Assembly (NCBI GenBank): GCA_020740775.1
Contig: JAHEWK010000026.1
Coordinates: 62,001 to 126,000, forward strand
Reading direction: 5' to 3'
Length of the DNA: 64,000 nucleotides
Source: Ilyonectria destructans
Lineage: Eukaryota > Ascomycota > Sordariomycetes > Hypocreales > Nectriaceae
Shown here: positions 29,445 through 39,173 of the stretch, piece after piece
How the letters are laid out: each line of letters starts with the position of its first letter
Numbering within the stretch: the stretch's first letter is position 1
Made by a program: the position numbers and the translations under genes
The notes under the pieces: model-generated
Seen by the model: the letters and a program-made list of their open reading frames with translations, nothing else
What the model was told of the DNA's origin: nothing
The model's database searches: none

Positions 29445-30083
29445 CTAGCTCCCGGCCTCGTCTACTGGTGTCTTTGGGGTTTCTTGCCTTGGGTTAAGCG
29501 GCGTTATTATTAGCCCTTCCCAGGTCGGATTGTTTTCTGACGCCAATCGTCCCCCTAGCGCAGTGCAGCTTGTCAGCTTCGGAAACAGCGTGGGTGATGC
29601 GGTGACCGTTGCTCGAGGCGTTCTGTTTTTGGGTTCGAAGGCGCCCACGGAAAAACTTTTCACGCTACCATGCAACATGGGAGAAGGACTGCGCACGGCA
29701 CGACACGAGGCAGCCCACACCCACACGCCGTCCCTACTGATACTGGACAAGACGAGAAGGTCTGCTGCTTTGTCCTCCTGCTCTTTCCTCCTGCTCTTTC
29801 CTCCTGCTCTTCCCAGCATCATGCCGCGTACCACTAGAACCAATTTGGGTGGCTGCCACACCCATCCATATATTGGCCGCTCCCCCTGAACCCCCCGTTC
29901 TTAGTCATCTTCAGGCATGAGCATGAGCTGCACGCTTCGTCTGAATAGGCAGCTGTCCTTATCACGCGATGGACTCGTTGATAGACCTCCAATGTCTCAA
30001 AATCTCTCATTTCCTCTCTTCTGGCCGGGCACCGCTGTCCTGAGGAATCAAGAACAATCACCACACTCCCGTGCCTCACAGTG
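29445..30083. other. Region between the bZIP gene and the transcription factor gene
   Basis: Open frames exist here (plus strand 29530-29889, minus strand 29834-30442), but the minus one is antisense to the transcription factor exon and neither has a recognisable domain. A CTCCTGCTCTTTC triplication at 29777-29812 is the only repeat seen. This is the likely promoter of the downstream gene. Confidence 0.4.
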
Positions 30084-31981
30084 ATGTCATGGTCACCAAG
30101 TTCATCAACCAGCCCGTCATTGGGTCGGTCCCCCCAATCCGAGACCCCGTCTGTGGGCTCCCACGACTCTTCTCCGCCCAAGGGCCAGATTTTACCTTGC
30201 AGAACCGCCCGCCCTAGCGTCCAACCGAAGCAAAAACCTACCTTCCTATTCATTGACTCCCAGGCTGACAATGCAAAGAGCTCCACGGTTAGCAAGCAAA
30301 AACAAGCCTTTCTTCTGAAAAAGTACCACCGAGAGAAGAAGCAAGCCTCCATTGACCGCTTGAAGGCTCTAAAATCATCTTCAAATCCATATCCATGGCT
30401 AGGATACCTCGATTCCAACCTCCCTACGCCAGAAAATGACAAGGAGGACCATGAATCACAGAACCTGCATGCGTGCCCAAAAAGGGGCGTTACGAGGTCC
30501 GAAATGTGGTCATTGAAGGCATATCTGAGCCAGGGCTATGCGGACCCCTTCTCTTCCTACGCAGTGCATATGACGGATTCGATGAACATGTACTTCCATC
30601 ACTGTACGTAGACAACTCAATCCTCTACCTTCATCCTTCTCGCACCAAAAAGGAAGGGCGTCAACTAATTCAAAGAGCAGTTAGGATTCATACTGTTGCG
30701 TCCTGTTATCCCTTAGACTCGACACGAATGAGCATCTGGTGGTGGCAGAAGGCAATCACCCTACCGGCTTTACTCCAGGCCCTCCTTTTCCTTACCGCAG
30801 GACACCATGCAACACTTGAATCCAACAACGGGGTTTCTTCTCTAACAATCCGAAAGACCATCAATGATTCTCTTCATCTCCGAAGCAATACCCTCAAAAC
30901 TCTGAATGATCTCCTGCAAGACCCTGCCAAAGCCGTGGCGGAGTCGACAACCCTGATCGTTGCCTCTCTGGTGGCTATTGAGGTATGCATCTATTCGCTC
31001 TCCTTTTACAACTATTGGACCCTTTTCGTTGCTAATTTATTCAATTATAGGCCGTTGATGCCAACTTTGAGGCTCTCCAAGCCCACCAGAGAGGACTGAA
31101 GAGACTTATCGATTTGATGGGTGGCCTTGACGCCTTAGACCACATGACCCTCTCCAAAATCTATCAGTACGCCCGCCCACCTGTACTTTTTTTTTATTTT
31201 AAGCCGGTATCAACTAACTATTCTCAGGAGCGATGTCAAGAGTGCCGTTCTTAAGAACTCACGACCAGCCTTTCCCATGTCGGCCAAATTCCGAAGCGAA
31301 ATTCTCCAGGAATCCAAGGTGTTCCAACCTGGTCATCGCTTTAAGATCCCCCCCGCTTTAGCCCCTCTCGGAAGGCGCTTCACCGGCGCTCCTTGGTATG
31401 AAGACCTACATCCGACTATGCAAACATTTATCGAGGTGTTCCGACGCCTTATTCTTTATTACGAAATCGCAATGATGCAACCCAAAGTCGTGATGCCAAC
31501 AGATAACGACCTTTTCCTCGTTCTCGAGCATCAACTCCTTTCTATCAGCTACACACCGGAAGGAGACGATCTCAACGAGCCACTCCGTCTCTCCCTCTTG
31601 ATATACCTAAACCTACGGGTCTGGCACTTCCAAGCCTTCCCATTCATGCGATACATGGTGGAGGCTCTAAAGCGAAGCTTGGCTCCTAAGCTCCATCACT
31701 TCCAGACCGTTGCTCCGGATCTATCGTTCTGGGTTTTGTTTATCGGAGGCATGGCATCCCAGGGATATACTACCCATCCCTGGTTTGTTACCAGACTAAC
31801 AGAGACGACTCAAAGTCTGGGGGTAGAGGAATGGGCAAGGGCACGGGTGATACTAGGGGAATATTTCTATACTGATCAACTCGGGCAAACGGGGGCGGAG
31901 GATTTGTGGAATGAGGTGCTTTTAGCGGGATCTTATTCCTACATCGCGCCTAAGCCCACCATGAAGATAGTCAGGATATGA
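30084..31981 (+). CDS. Fungal-specific transcription factor domain protein lacking a Zn2Cys6 finger
   Basis: Four exons, 30084-30603, 30681-30982, 31051-31166 and 31228-31981, join in frame to 563 codons with canonical introns of 77, 68 and 61 bp. The N-terminus has a Ser/Pro-rich stretch, then TFLFIDSQADNAKSSTVSKQ and a basic run KKYHREKKQ, the arrangement seen in short fungal regulators without a zinc cluster. The middle (WWWQKAITLPALLQALLFLT, AGHHATLE) and the C-terminal part (PWFVTRLTETTQSLGVEEWA) belong to the fungal-specific transcription-factor domain. The expected role is a nuclear regulator or co-regulator of unknown target genes. No stop or frameshift is seen. Confidence 0.85.
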
Positions 31982-32045
31982 TTGTATGAATTGCGTAGTA
32001 CAGAATCTATTGGAATTTCACTAAACCAGCTATGCAGAGGATTGG

Positions 32046-32300
32046 GATGCATGTCTGGTGACGCTCGAGGGCCATCGCTATCGAGTCTAGTCGGTGGCCT
32101 TGTCGCCCGATGACGAGCGCCTGCATCATCGTCATGGGATAAGACCGTCAAGGTCTGGGATGCCGCGACCGGCCACTGCCAGGCGACGCTTGACGTCGGT
32201 ACCTATATCCATAGGATTCATTTCAACGAGACCGGCGCTCGCCTTCTTACAGCTGCTGGCATTTTCGACCTGAGCGTGCCCTCGCCACCCGCTACAGTGC
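32046..32300 (+). pseudogene. WD40-repeat fragment of an NLR-like protein
   Basis: The plus strand encodes CLVTLEGHRYRV, a TAG, then SVALSPDDERL. After a one-base shift it continues SSSWDKTVKVWDAATGHCQA and IHRIHFNETGARLLTA. These are the GH...WD repeat and trailing segment typical of C-terminal WD40 blocks in fungal NACHT/WD40 proteins. One stop and one frameshift in about 80 codons mark it as a relic. Nothing upstream encodes the NACHT part. Confidence 0.7.
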
Positions 32301-32611
32301 GTGCATCCGGTCCTCTGCATCACCCACGTCAACATCAAGGCTATGGCTTCATTGTCTTCTCGGTCCCCACGGCCATAACGAGCCTGACGCTGAAGCCGCG
32401 GGGGAGCATAGAGCGAGCTTGTCTCAATCGCTTCCGATGCTATCCCATCAATATCTGTATGGGGATATATACAAGCAATAAGGTCGGTGTCTTCCATATT
32501 GAAGGGCGCCTTTTAGGAAGGTAAGGCTGAGGAGGAAGACCACATTCTGTCAGCCGGAGCAGCGTATCAGCGCATATAAACGAATGTAGACATAAACGGT
32601 GCTCGCCCACG

Positions 32612-33060
32612 ACTAGGCCACTATGAGATTCGCATCGAGACGGCGCGGCGAGAGGGTCAACGCGTTGCAGCCGCTCAACTGGTGGAGCAGCCCAGGGTGT
32701 ACGAGGCGGTGCTGAAATCGCTGCGAGAGGCGGTCAAGAAAGGTACTGTTGAGTGTCCCAGTGAAGAGGCCGTGGAGACAGCTATCAAGAAACTCGAAGA
32801 CATGCCTATCTTTGGCAAGTCCCTAAGAGAGTGCATCGAGGAAGATCGAGTCGTGCTGGACGGGGAGAGGCATATGCACGTGTCGACTGTGCTGTCAAAG
32901 ATGAGGAGCCGGGCTTTCTTTGACACAGGTACATTGCTGAGCCTAAACAGGCCAACTTTGATGCGGGTACGGGTAAATACAATACAATACAATACAATAC
33001 AATTTATTACGCCCGGCGGCACTAAATTGTATTGCATTGTATTGTATTGTTACGGGTAAA
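32612..33060 (+). CDS. Hypothetical charged ORF fragment
   Basis: The frame is open across YEIRIETARREGQRVAAAQL, then helical, charged sequence with LREAVKKGTVECPSEEAVET and GKSLRECIEEDRVVLDGERH, and ends within a pentanucleotide foldback at about 33059. The last 20 codons come from simple repeat and are not real coding. The first in-frame ATG is not obvious; GTG at 32682 is inside the frame. I do not recognise the protein, and it looks like an internal fragment. Confidence 0.35.
32976..33056. repeat. Pentanucleotide foldback (AATAC/GTATT)
   Basis: Five AATAC units on the left and four GTATT-type units on the right, in inverted order, flank the short core TTATTACGCCCGGCGGCACT, so the stretch can fold into a long hairpin. 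The core also occurs at about 9327-9346 next to a CA run. A conserved core beside simple repeats resembles the 3' tail of non-LTR retroelements, but no reverse transcriptase is present. Confidence 0.6.
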
Positions 33061-33279
33061 TATATGGTATGGAAATTGGGTTCAGATTTCAATGGACGTT
33101 CAGTTGGAAGTTGTTAAGGAGCACGTAAACATTTCGTCTCAGAAAGGATAACTTTAGACATCTTTCACACTAAAAAACTAGACACAGCCGAATATATTAG
33201 GAACCAAAGCCATTTAAAGCCCTCATTTATCAACGCAACACTTTGAAGGTATCTTATTCGCGTTTCAGACCCCGTCGTG

Positions 33280-33950
33280 TTAACAGCTTCGTGACGACGA
33301 TAAATTCTGCTTATCATATGCGACACCTGGATACCTTGCTTCTAGCTCGGGCTCTTTTTGGAACTCGTTAAGATGACTGGCCATCTTACTTCTCAATACC
33401 TTTCGGCCGCGGATGCCTTCCAGCTTCGCCAATAGCGCGCGGATCTCCGGTTTAGGTCTCCCCAATGACTCCAGAAGCGTATCTTTGCGCACGAAACGTC
33501 CGGGAAGCTGTCGGCCGAGGTCGTATTGGATGACACCACTGCTCACGATGACATCGCCAAGGACGATCTCAATATTGCTGCTGGGCACAAAGGGCACCGC
33601 ACCACAAACACCAACGACAAGAGCTAGCTTGATATTGGGGAAGCTGGCACGGCAGTTGGCCGAGACGGCTGAGGAACTGGCCCTCCCCATACCTGGCATG
33701 TAGGCGAGCACGACGTTGTGTCGGCCGATGGACCCCGTAGAGTAAGCGTTGGGATCGCCTGGCGCTTTGTCGTAGCGGGGACCGTCATCGTCCCAATACT
33801 CGTCGAAGAGAGCCTCGACAGCAAGTGGATATCGCAGGGGCTTTTGGGTGCGTGATCGGCGGATGACCCCGCAGATGACGGCCCAGCCCGTAATATCCCG
33901 GATTTCCTGGTGATATCAGAAACGCGACGCCGGCGCTCGACGGCTGCGCA
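33280..33950 (-). pseudogene. Purine nucleoside phosphorylase domain of an NLR-like protein
   Basis: The minus strand is open from just after a TGA near 33917 down to TAA 33280-33282. It reads EIRDITGWAVICGVI, FDEYWDDDGPRY, GDPNAYSTGSIGRHNVVLAY and then LALVVGVCGAVPFV. That is the PNP_UDP_1 domain found at the N-terminus of many fungal NLR-like and ankyrin or TPR proteins. The protein stops about 90 residues after VLGDVIVSSGVIQYDLGRQL, before any NB-ARC or repeat domain. No ATG precedes the domain in frame; the first is at 33711. It is therefore a fragment, unless an upstream exon exists beyond the CACCAG that precedes EIRD. Confidence 0.7.
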
Positions 33951-33959
33951 TCGCGGCAC

Positions 33960-34377
33960 GATAAAAGTTGTACCTACGTGAAGACCTGCTTCTGGTGATT
34001 AATTTGATCTATATTGCGTATCGGTAGCCTGCGTGGCTGTGAAGTTGTGTCCGGAAACGTGAATTGGGTCGGATTTTTGGGCGGTCTCCAGCGTATCGTT
34101 CAGCGCACTGCCGCCACATCTCCACTAAACCTCCACTAAAACAGTCGACTATTTCCAATTCTTCTCGTTACTGTAACAGCCTCTGGGAACGCTATCAATA
34201 CAGACTCATCGTGGGCTTAAATTTTTAACATTATGAACACAACGATACCATCATTTTACTCGTCAGAACGAGGCGAACAAGATGGCATTAGTTTGGTCAT
34301 GATTAGATGGCTAAATCTGACTTAGATTGCTCAGGGGTAACCCAGGCCATAGAGGCTCGGGTGATCTGAACCAGGAG
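33960..34377. other. Gene-free stretch before the Crypton
   Basis: No coding sequence or repeat end is evident between the PNP fragment and the Crypton stop codon. Confidence 0.35.
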
Positions 34378-34396
34378 CTATTTATTTTGGCCTGTA

Positions 34397-35805
34397 AAGT
34401 GGGGTTCCACAAGTCTTGCAACAGCCCCCTCGTACACCACCACCCTGGCCAGAACACACGTAATAAAGATACCAATTCCACACGCTACAGACCAGCTACA
34501 ATAAAAGTAACTGCATTTTTGGATTCCCCAGAGGTGTGGCTTTAATATTTTGTGTACCAACCCCTAGCCTTGCGGCAGGCCTCGACCCTCCGCGGCATTG
34601 ACTCCATTAGGCCCCGAATAAAGTCCTGGGGGATAGCATCCCACGTTGCTTCCAAGCATGCTTTAAATTTCGCGATATCGGCTGTATTTTTCTTCAATTT
34701 CGAGACCCAAGGGAACTTTCTATAGAGGTCTCTCTTTAGTCTGGCCCAGACATGCTCAATGGGGTTTAAATCAGGGCTGTGGGGGGGCCAGTCAATAAGA
34801 GAGATTCCGTGCTCTTGAAGAAATACCATAGATGCCTTTGATATGTGGATTTTAGCATTATCCTGCTGAAAATGCCGAGTGCCTTTATAATCAGAAAGAA
34901 GCCCAGAAGTCAGAGCTTCGATATAGCTATTTAATGAGTAACCGCCGCACTTAGAAGCCGAGTCTCAAGTCATAATAACCAGCTTGCTTCGGCCCTCCTT
35001 GCAAATTGCACCCCACACCATTATCGTCATATCGCCTTTGCCATGAGACTTTGTATTAATAAATTTTGGGTCATAGGCCTCGTGGGTGAATCTACAGACC
35101 TAGATATTCGGTGCGGCGCTGCCATTTTGCGCAGAGCATTCGTCGGAGCAGATAATCTAAGGAGCGTGAGTAAGGCGTAAAGTAGCAGACGAGGGCATCT
35201 CAAACACTCAGCCATACCTCACTCAATTCTTCTTCTCTTTTCGCCCAGTCGCGTGAAAATTGAAGCCGCTGAGCTGCATCTTCCTTTCGTAAAAAGATCC
35301 TCTTTCTAGCTTTCCATTTGCGCAAGCTGGCCTCATTCAAAGCCCGGCGGACAGTCGTGGCGCTCACCCCAAGACTCAGGTCATCCAGTAGGTCTTTCCT
35401 TGAGACACCTTTATCCTGCCGCACAGCGTGAACAACAGCCCTTTTCGCCCGTGGCGTCAGACTTGGAGGACGCCCAGACTGGGGCTTTGGATCAATGGAT
35501 GCGGTTGTCTCGAGCCGTTGAAGCAGACGGCTGATTGTGGCCGTCGACACCCCAAAACGCGTCGCAACTGTGCTCCTTGCCTCTCCAGCTTGTACGGCCG
35601 CAATAATAGCCGCACGAAGTTCTGGGTTGGTTCGTTGCTTTCCTTGTCGACTTGCGGATATAATAGTCCCAAAGGACCGTAAATTGGACGACATAATAAA
35701 AAGTTGTGGAAGGTTGAAGATGAAGGAGCAAAAATCGCGGTTCTGATTTTTGACGCAGGGCGCGAGAATGTCGCGTAGCGTTGCAAGACTTGTGGAACCC
35801 CACTT
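34397..35805 (-). mobile_element. Tc1-type transposon inserted in the Crypton gene
   Basis: Inverted ends of about 26 bp, AAGTGGGGTTCCACAAGTCT and onward, lie at 34397 and 35805, flanked by TA at 34395-34396 and 35806-35807. The element is 1409 bp and has one transposase gene on the minus strand, in the same direction as the Crypton. Confidence 0.9.
34542..35694 (-). pseudogene. Tc1-type transposase with two stop codons
   Basis: Exon 1 from ATG 35694 encodes the paired helix-turn-helix part: RTNPELRAAIIAAVQAGEAR, then FGVSTATISRLLQRL, and KGVSRKDLLDDLSLGVSATT. After a GTATGG...CTTAG intron the DDE core follows: IICSDECSAQ, FQQDNAKIH and SPDLNPIEHVWARLK, so all three acids are present. Two in-frame stops interrupt the core, TAG after GSAAPNI and TGA after KLVIMT. 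The first can come from TGG and the second from CGA by C:G to T:A change, as in repeat-induced point mutation. The protein ends ARGWYTKY at 34542. The copy cannot encode a full transposase. Confidence 0.9.
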
Positions 35806-38019
35806 TACGCTCTTTAAGTTGCTTAAAAAGCCAATCTAATGAGCGTTGCCCTCTCTCCTCGTCCAGCTGTCTCGCCGACTCATCTTCTGACCAGCCGTTT
35901 GCCTGTGACCGAGAGACCACCTCATCGACAATCCGTTTGCGAGTAGAAAAGAGTTGCCTCTCACTACGTAGCCGCCACTGTGAGCCCCATCGCTTCTCTA
36001 ACGCGTCAACCGAGTCCATATAGCCTGCCAGACCATGTCTCCAGAGCCTCACGAGATCTCTGACTGTACGAATAGTACGTGGGAATCCGATCTGTGGAGG
36101 TAACTCTGTTGTTGTCGTGATGGCCGTTGGGGCTCTGGTAGTTGCCGGGGCTCTGGTCTCTGGGGATGAAGACTCCCTTCGTTGTGAGGACGTTGGAATA
36201 CCTTCTTGTTGTTCGTATCGAACAGTCTGACGATGTGTTCTGCCGAAAGGGCTGATAGTTGTGACTATAGTGATCTCAGCCTTGTTGCGTTCTTGGATCT
36301 CATCTTTCAGCCTCGTGACTTCTGCTTTAAGAGATAAAACCTCCGTCTCTACAGTCTTCTTTAGACTATAGATTCCAGCCTCAACTCCACGGACTTTCTC
36401 TGCAATTGCAGGTATTGCCTTCTGGATTAACTCGGCCTGGCTATCCTCACAAGACTCCTCAGAGGCACGTAAGACGCTTGCAGCAAAGTCTTTGTACTCA
36501 TCAGTCTTGAAGATGGGATCTTTGAATATAGGATGGTTAGGGAAATCGCGTGCGAGAAAAGGAGCATCTTGCAACAAGACTACTCGTAACCATCCTAATA
36601 GCTCAATAAAAGCACCTGTAGCTTTATTCTCAAAGACTTCAGCCATCTCGTGACTAGAGTCTTTGAAGGCTTGGAACCAAAAGTCAGCCTGAGGCCAAAT
36701 TTGAGAGCGTAGCCAAGCCGAGGGCAAGACCGTGGAGCGTGGAATGAAGTAACTGCCAGCCCATTCTGGCGAGAAGTCGGCAGAGGCTCTCATAAACGCG
36801 TAGGGTAGCGATGTGAGATAACAGCCTATCATTGAGTCTCCCATATTCCATCTGCCAGCACGTCTAATCTAATAATAAGTTAATAGTGTTACCAGAGTCA
36901 GAGGGAGGTTACCTACTTGTGCCTCAGGAACGCCAGCCATATCGGCATTTTGCGTAGCAGCAACACGAGGTGCATGACTAGCCTTAGAGGTCTTAATGCC
37001 GACATGGCTATATAGACGACGAGTCCACGCGTGGCTTGTTTGATATGAGAGTTCTGCTATATAATTATAAGCTACAAAGACTCGCAAATAAGAAGACAAT
37101 CTAACTTACCTGTTGGTCTGTCTTTCTGTTGTCGTAATATCTTAATATTATACCATTTCTCGGGACGCGAGAAGTCTGGAAATGGCTCTCTTTCAACCTG
37201 CCAACGAAAAAAAAGCCAGAAAGCGAGTTGGCCAACCAAACAAGCATAAGGGTCACGATGTCTCAAGCAAGCCCCATACTCGATTCGGCCGTTCTGGTTA
37301 GTTTTGCCTTGATTCATAACCACAACAAAGGCGTAGGTTGGGTTGTTGTGAACCTGGACGCCCTCGTTAGGACACTCAAGACAGAAGCAGTCGGCCAACT
37401 CAATAGGCCTCCGGTTGCTTGATCGTAACAACATGTGGTTGCCGAAGAGAAAATCCACGGAAGCACGCAGTCCACACGCCTTCTCTTTCAATCCCCAGGC
37501 ACAGCGAGTATGCTCTGGTATTTTGGCAGGCGAGTAGGCATCTTTAATGGTGCCTACCATACGGTCTGCCCACTCTTCACGTCCTTTCTCGTGAGTCTGT
37601 CGCAGAAGATAGCGATAAATAGCCTTGTTTGCAAAGCCACGTGGATGTGGCGATGGATTTAACATCTGACCATTTATTCTCCTCGTTCGTTGCCCTGCCC
37701 AGAGTCTCGTAATGGCGTTGCCGTAGGTCCTCACTGTGTTGAATTTGAGCGTGAGTGCGGATTTGAATGGCTCCTCTTCATCTTCTGATGTCAGATCGAT
37801 CTTATCCACGGCCGTTTTGACGGCAACGGTGATACAGCTGTCATCTGGAGCTGAAGGGCCAGCAGGGTCGTCAACAGATGTCGTCTTGGCCTTCTTGGCC
37901 TTGCGTTCAGCCACGTCTTCGGCCCAGCGCTTTCTCTCATTTTTCGCTCGAGATCCAGTCTTAGGTGCCCTGCTGACGACTTTCTCGTCGAGAGACCATA
38001 CCAATTTGCCCTCATCCAC

Positions 38020-39173
38020 CAGGTCAGCTGGCAGAACGCCTCCCTGGTTGTACGGCTTAGGCCAGTCTGGAGGGATAGACGGGAATGCTTTTGTTGGAGA
38101 TCACAAATGTGAGACGACCAAGTCGGTGGCAAGGTGTGGAACGAGGTGGAACATTCCACGGAGGTGGTGCCTGTACATAAACAGTAGTTCTCCTACTGCA
38201 TATTTTGAATGAATTAAGAAACCTGAATCTTCCCATTTCAACAGCTTTCTCTGCACACCATTCCTGAATATAAGTTAGCAATATGATTCGTCTTGCAGTT
38301 AAATTATAATAAATAAGCAGCTGTATATGTGGTGGTGTATGTAAGTTGCCTCCATACCTTCCACTCCTTCTAGGGAAGCGTATACGTGCGACGCGTATTC
38401 TGTGGCTGCGTCTTATCTTCATCAATTAAATAATAGTTGGTCGCGTTCTCAACTGCCTTAAGAAGCTCAAAATCTTCGCGTTGGGCCATTGTAAATGGGT
38501 TGGTCAACGAAAATGGTGATATTTTTGCTCAGTGTTGTATGACGTGGTTGGCGTTGGTGTTGGTGTTGGTAGCACGCAGAACACTCGAAAAAAATCGCGA
38601 CCTGAAGGGCACCACCGGGGTCGGACCTTCAAAAACGCGTCGAAAAGTCGATTCACTATGGTCATCCCTGTCATGTAAAGCTGGAAACGAAGGTCCAGAC
38701 CTTCTGTTTGCATGAAATTTTTGGTGCAGCCGTGTGGGGCCGGATGACAAAACCCCCCTGCAGATGACAGTCATGCCCCGATTTGGCCTGCGATACCAAT
38801 AGGATATCCACGGCGGCCTTTTGGTGGCTGATTCAGCGGCTTAGCGCCACAACGCCGCCAAATCACGTCCGTGCCCTCAGCGACTTCGAATATTACCCCC
38901 TCTCCACGGTCGCCTGGCCTGACCAGCGTAACGCAATTCCTACGTAATCGAGAGTCTCTATCTTTGCGCAATGATCGGGAACCTGCTTGGAGCTATCGAG
39001 CAGGGCCCCCCGATCCCGGATCCATCAGGCAGCCCGGAGGGCCGCGAACTGCTTGCCTAGCCCGAGGCGGCCTGCGGATAGAAGAGGTATTATTCACAGC
39101 TTACAAGAGGAAGATAGAGATTGTAGATTATGAATTACTTATAAACCCTATAGATACCGCCAACCTCTTTTTT
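38020..39173. promoter_or_regulatory. Region between the two Crypton genes
   Basis: This holds the upstream region of the first Crypton gene (both Cryptons read leftward) and the end of the second. No further gene is supported. GC-rich blocks near 38750-38870 contain short dyads, but no element end was identified. Confidence 0.4.

Larger units (their letters stand above)
34378..38019 (-). pseudogene. Crypton tyrosine recombinase gene, broken near its end by a Tc1 insertion
   Basis: Three exons, 38019-37110, 37056-36917 and 36868-35806, with the last 17 bases at 34394-34378, reconstruct 709 codons once the Tc1 element and one TA are set aside. Exon 1 has a lysine-rich N-terminus and the recombinase part with LLRSSNRRPIELADCF (catalytic Arg). 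Exon 2 carries SHAPR, the HxxR motif. Exon 3 starts IRRAGRWNMGDSMIGCYLTS with the second Arg and the Tyr nucleophile. It is followed by a coiled coil (KKTVETEVLSLKAEVTRLKD) and a GCR1_C-type DNA-binding domain (RTIRTVRDLVRLWRHGLAGY to LEKRWGSQWR). The Tc1 element lies five codons before the stop, so the current ORF runs on into it and ends at 35492 with a foreign tail. The enzyme may still be active, since only the last few residues change. Confidence 0.88.

Noticed and set aside
29834..30442. 202-codon minus-strand ORF
   Set aside because: It mostly overlaps antisense to the first exon of the transcription factor and lacks recognisable domains.
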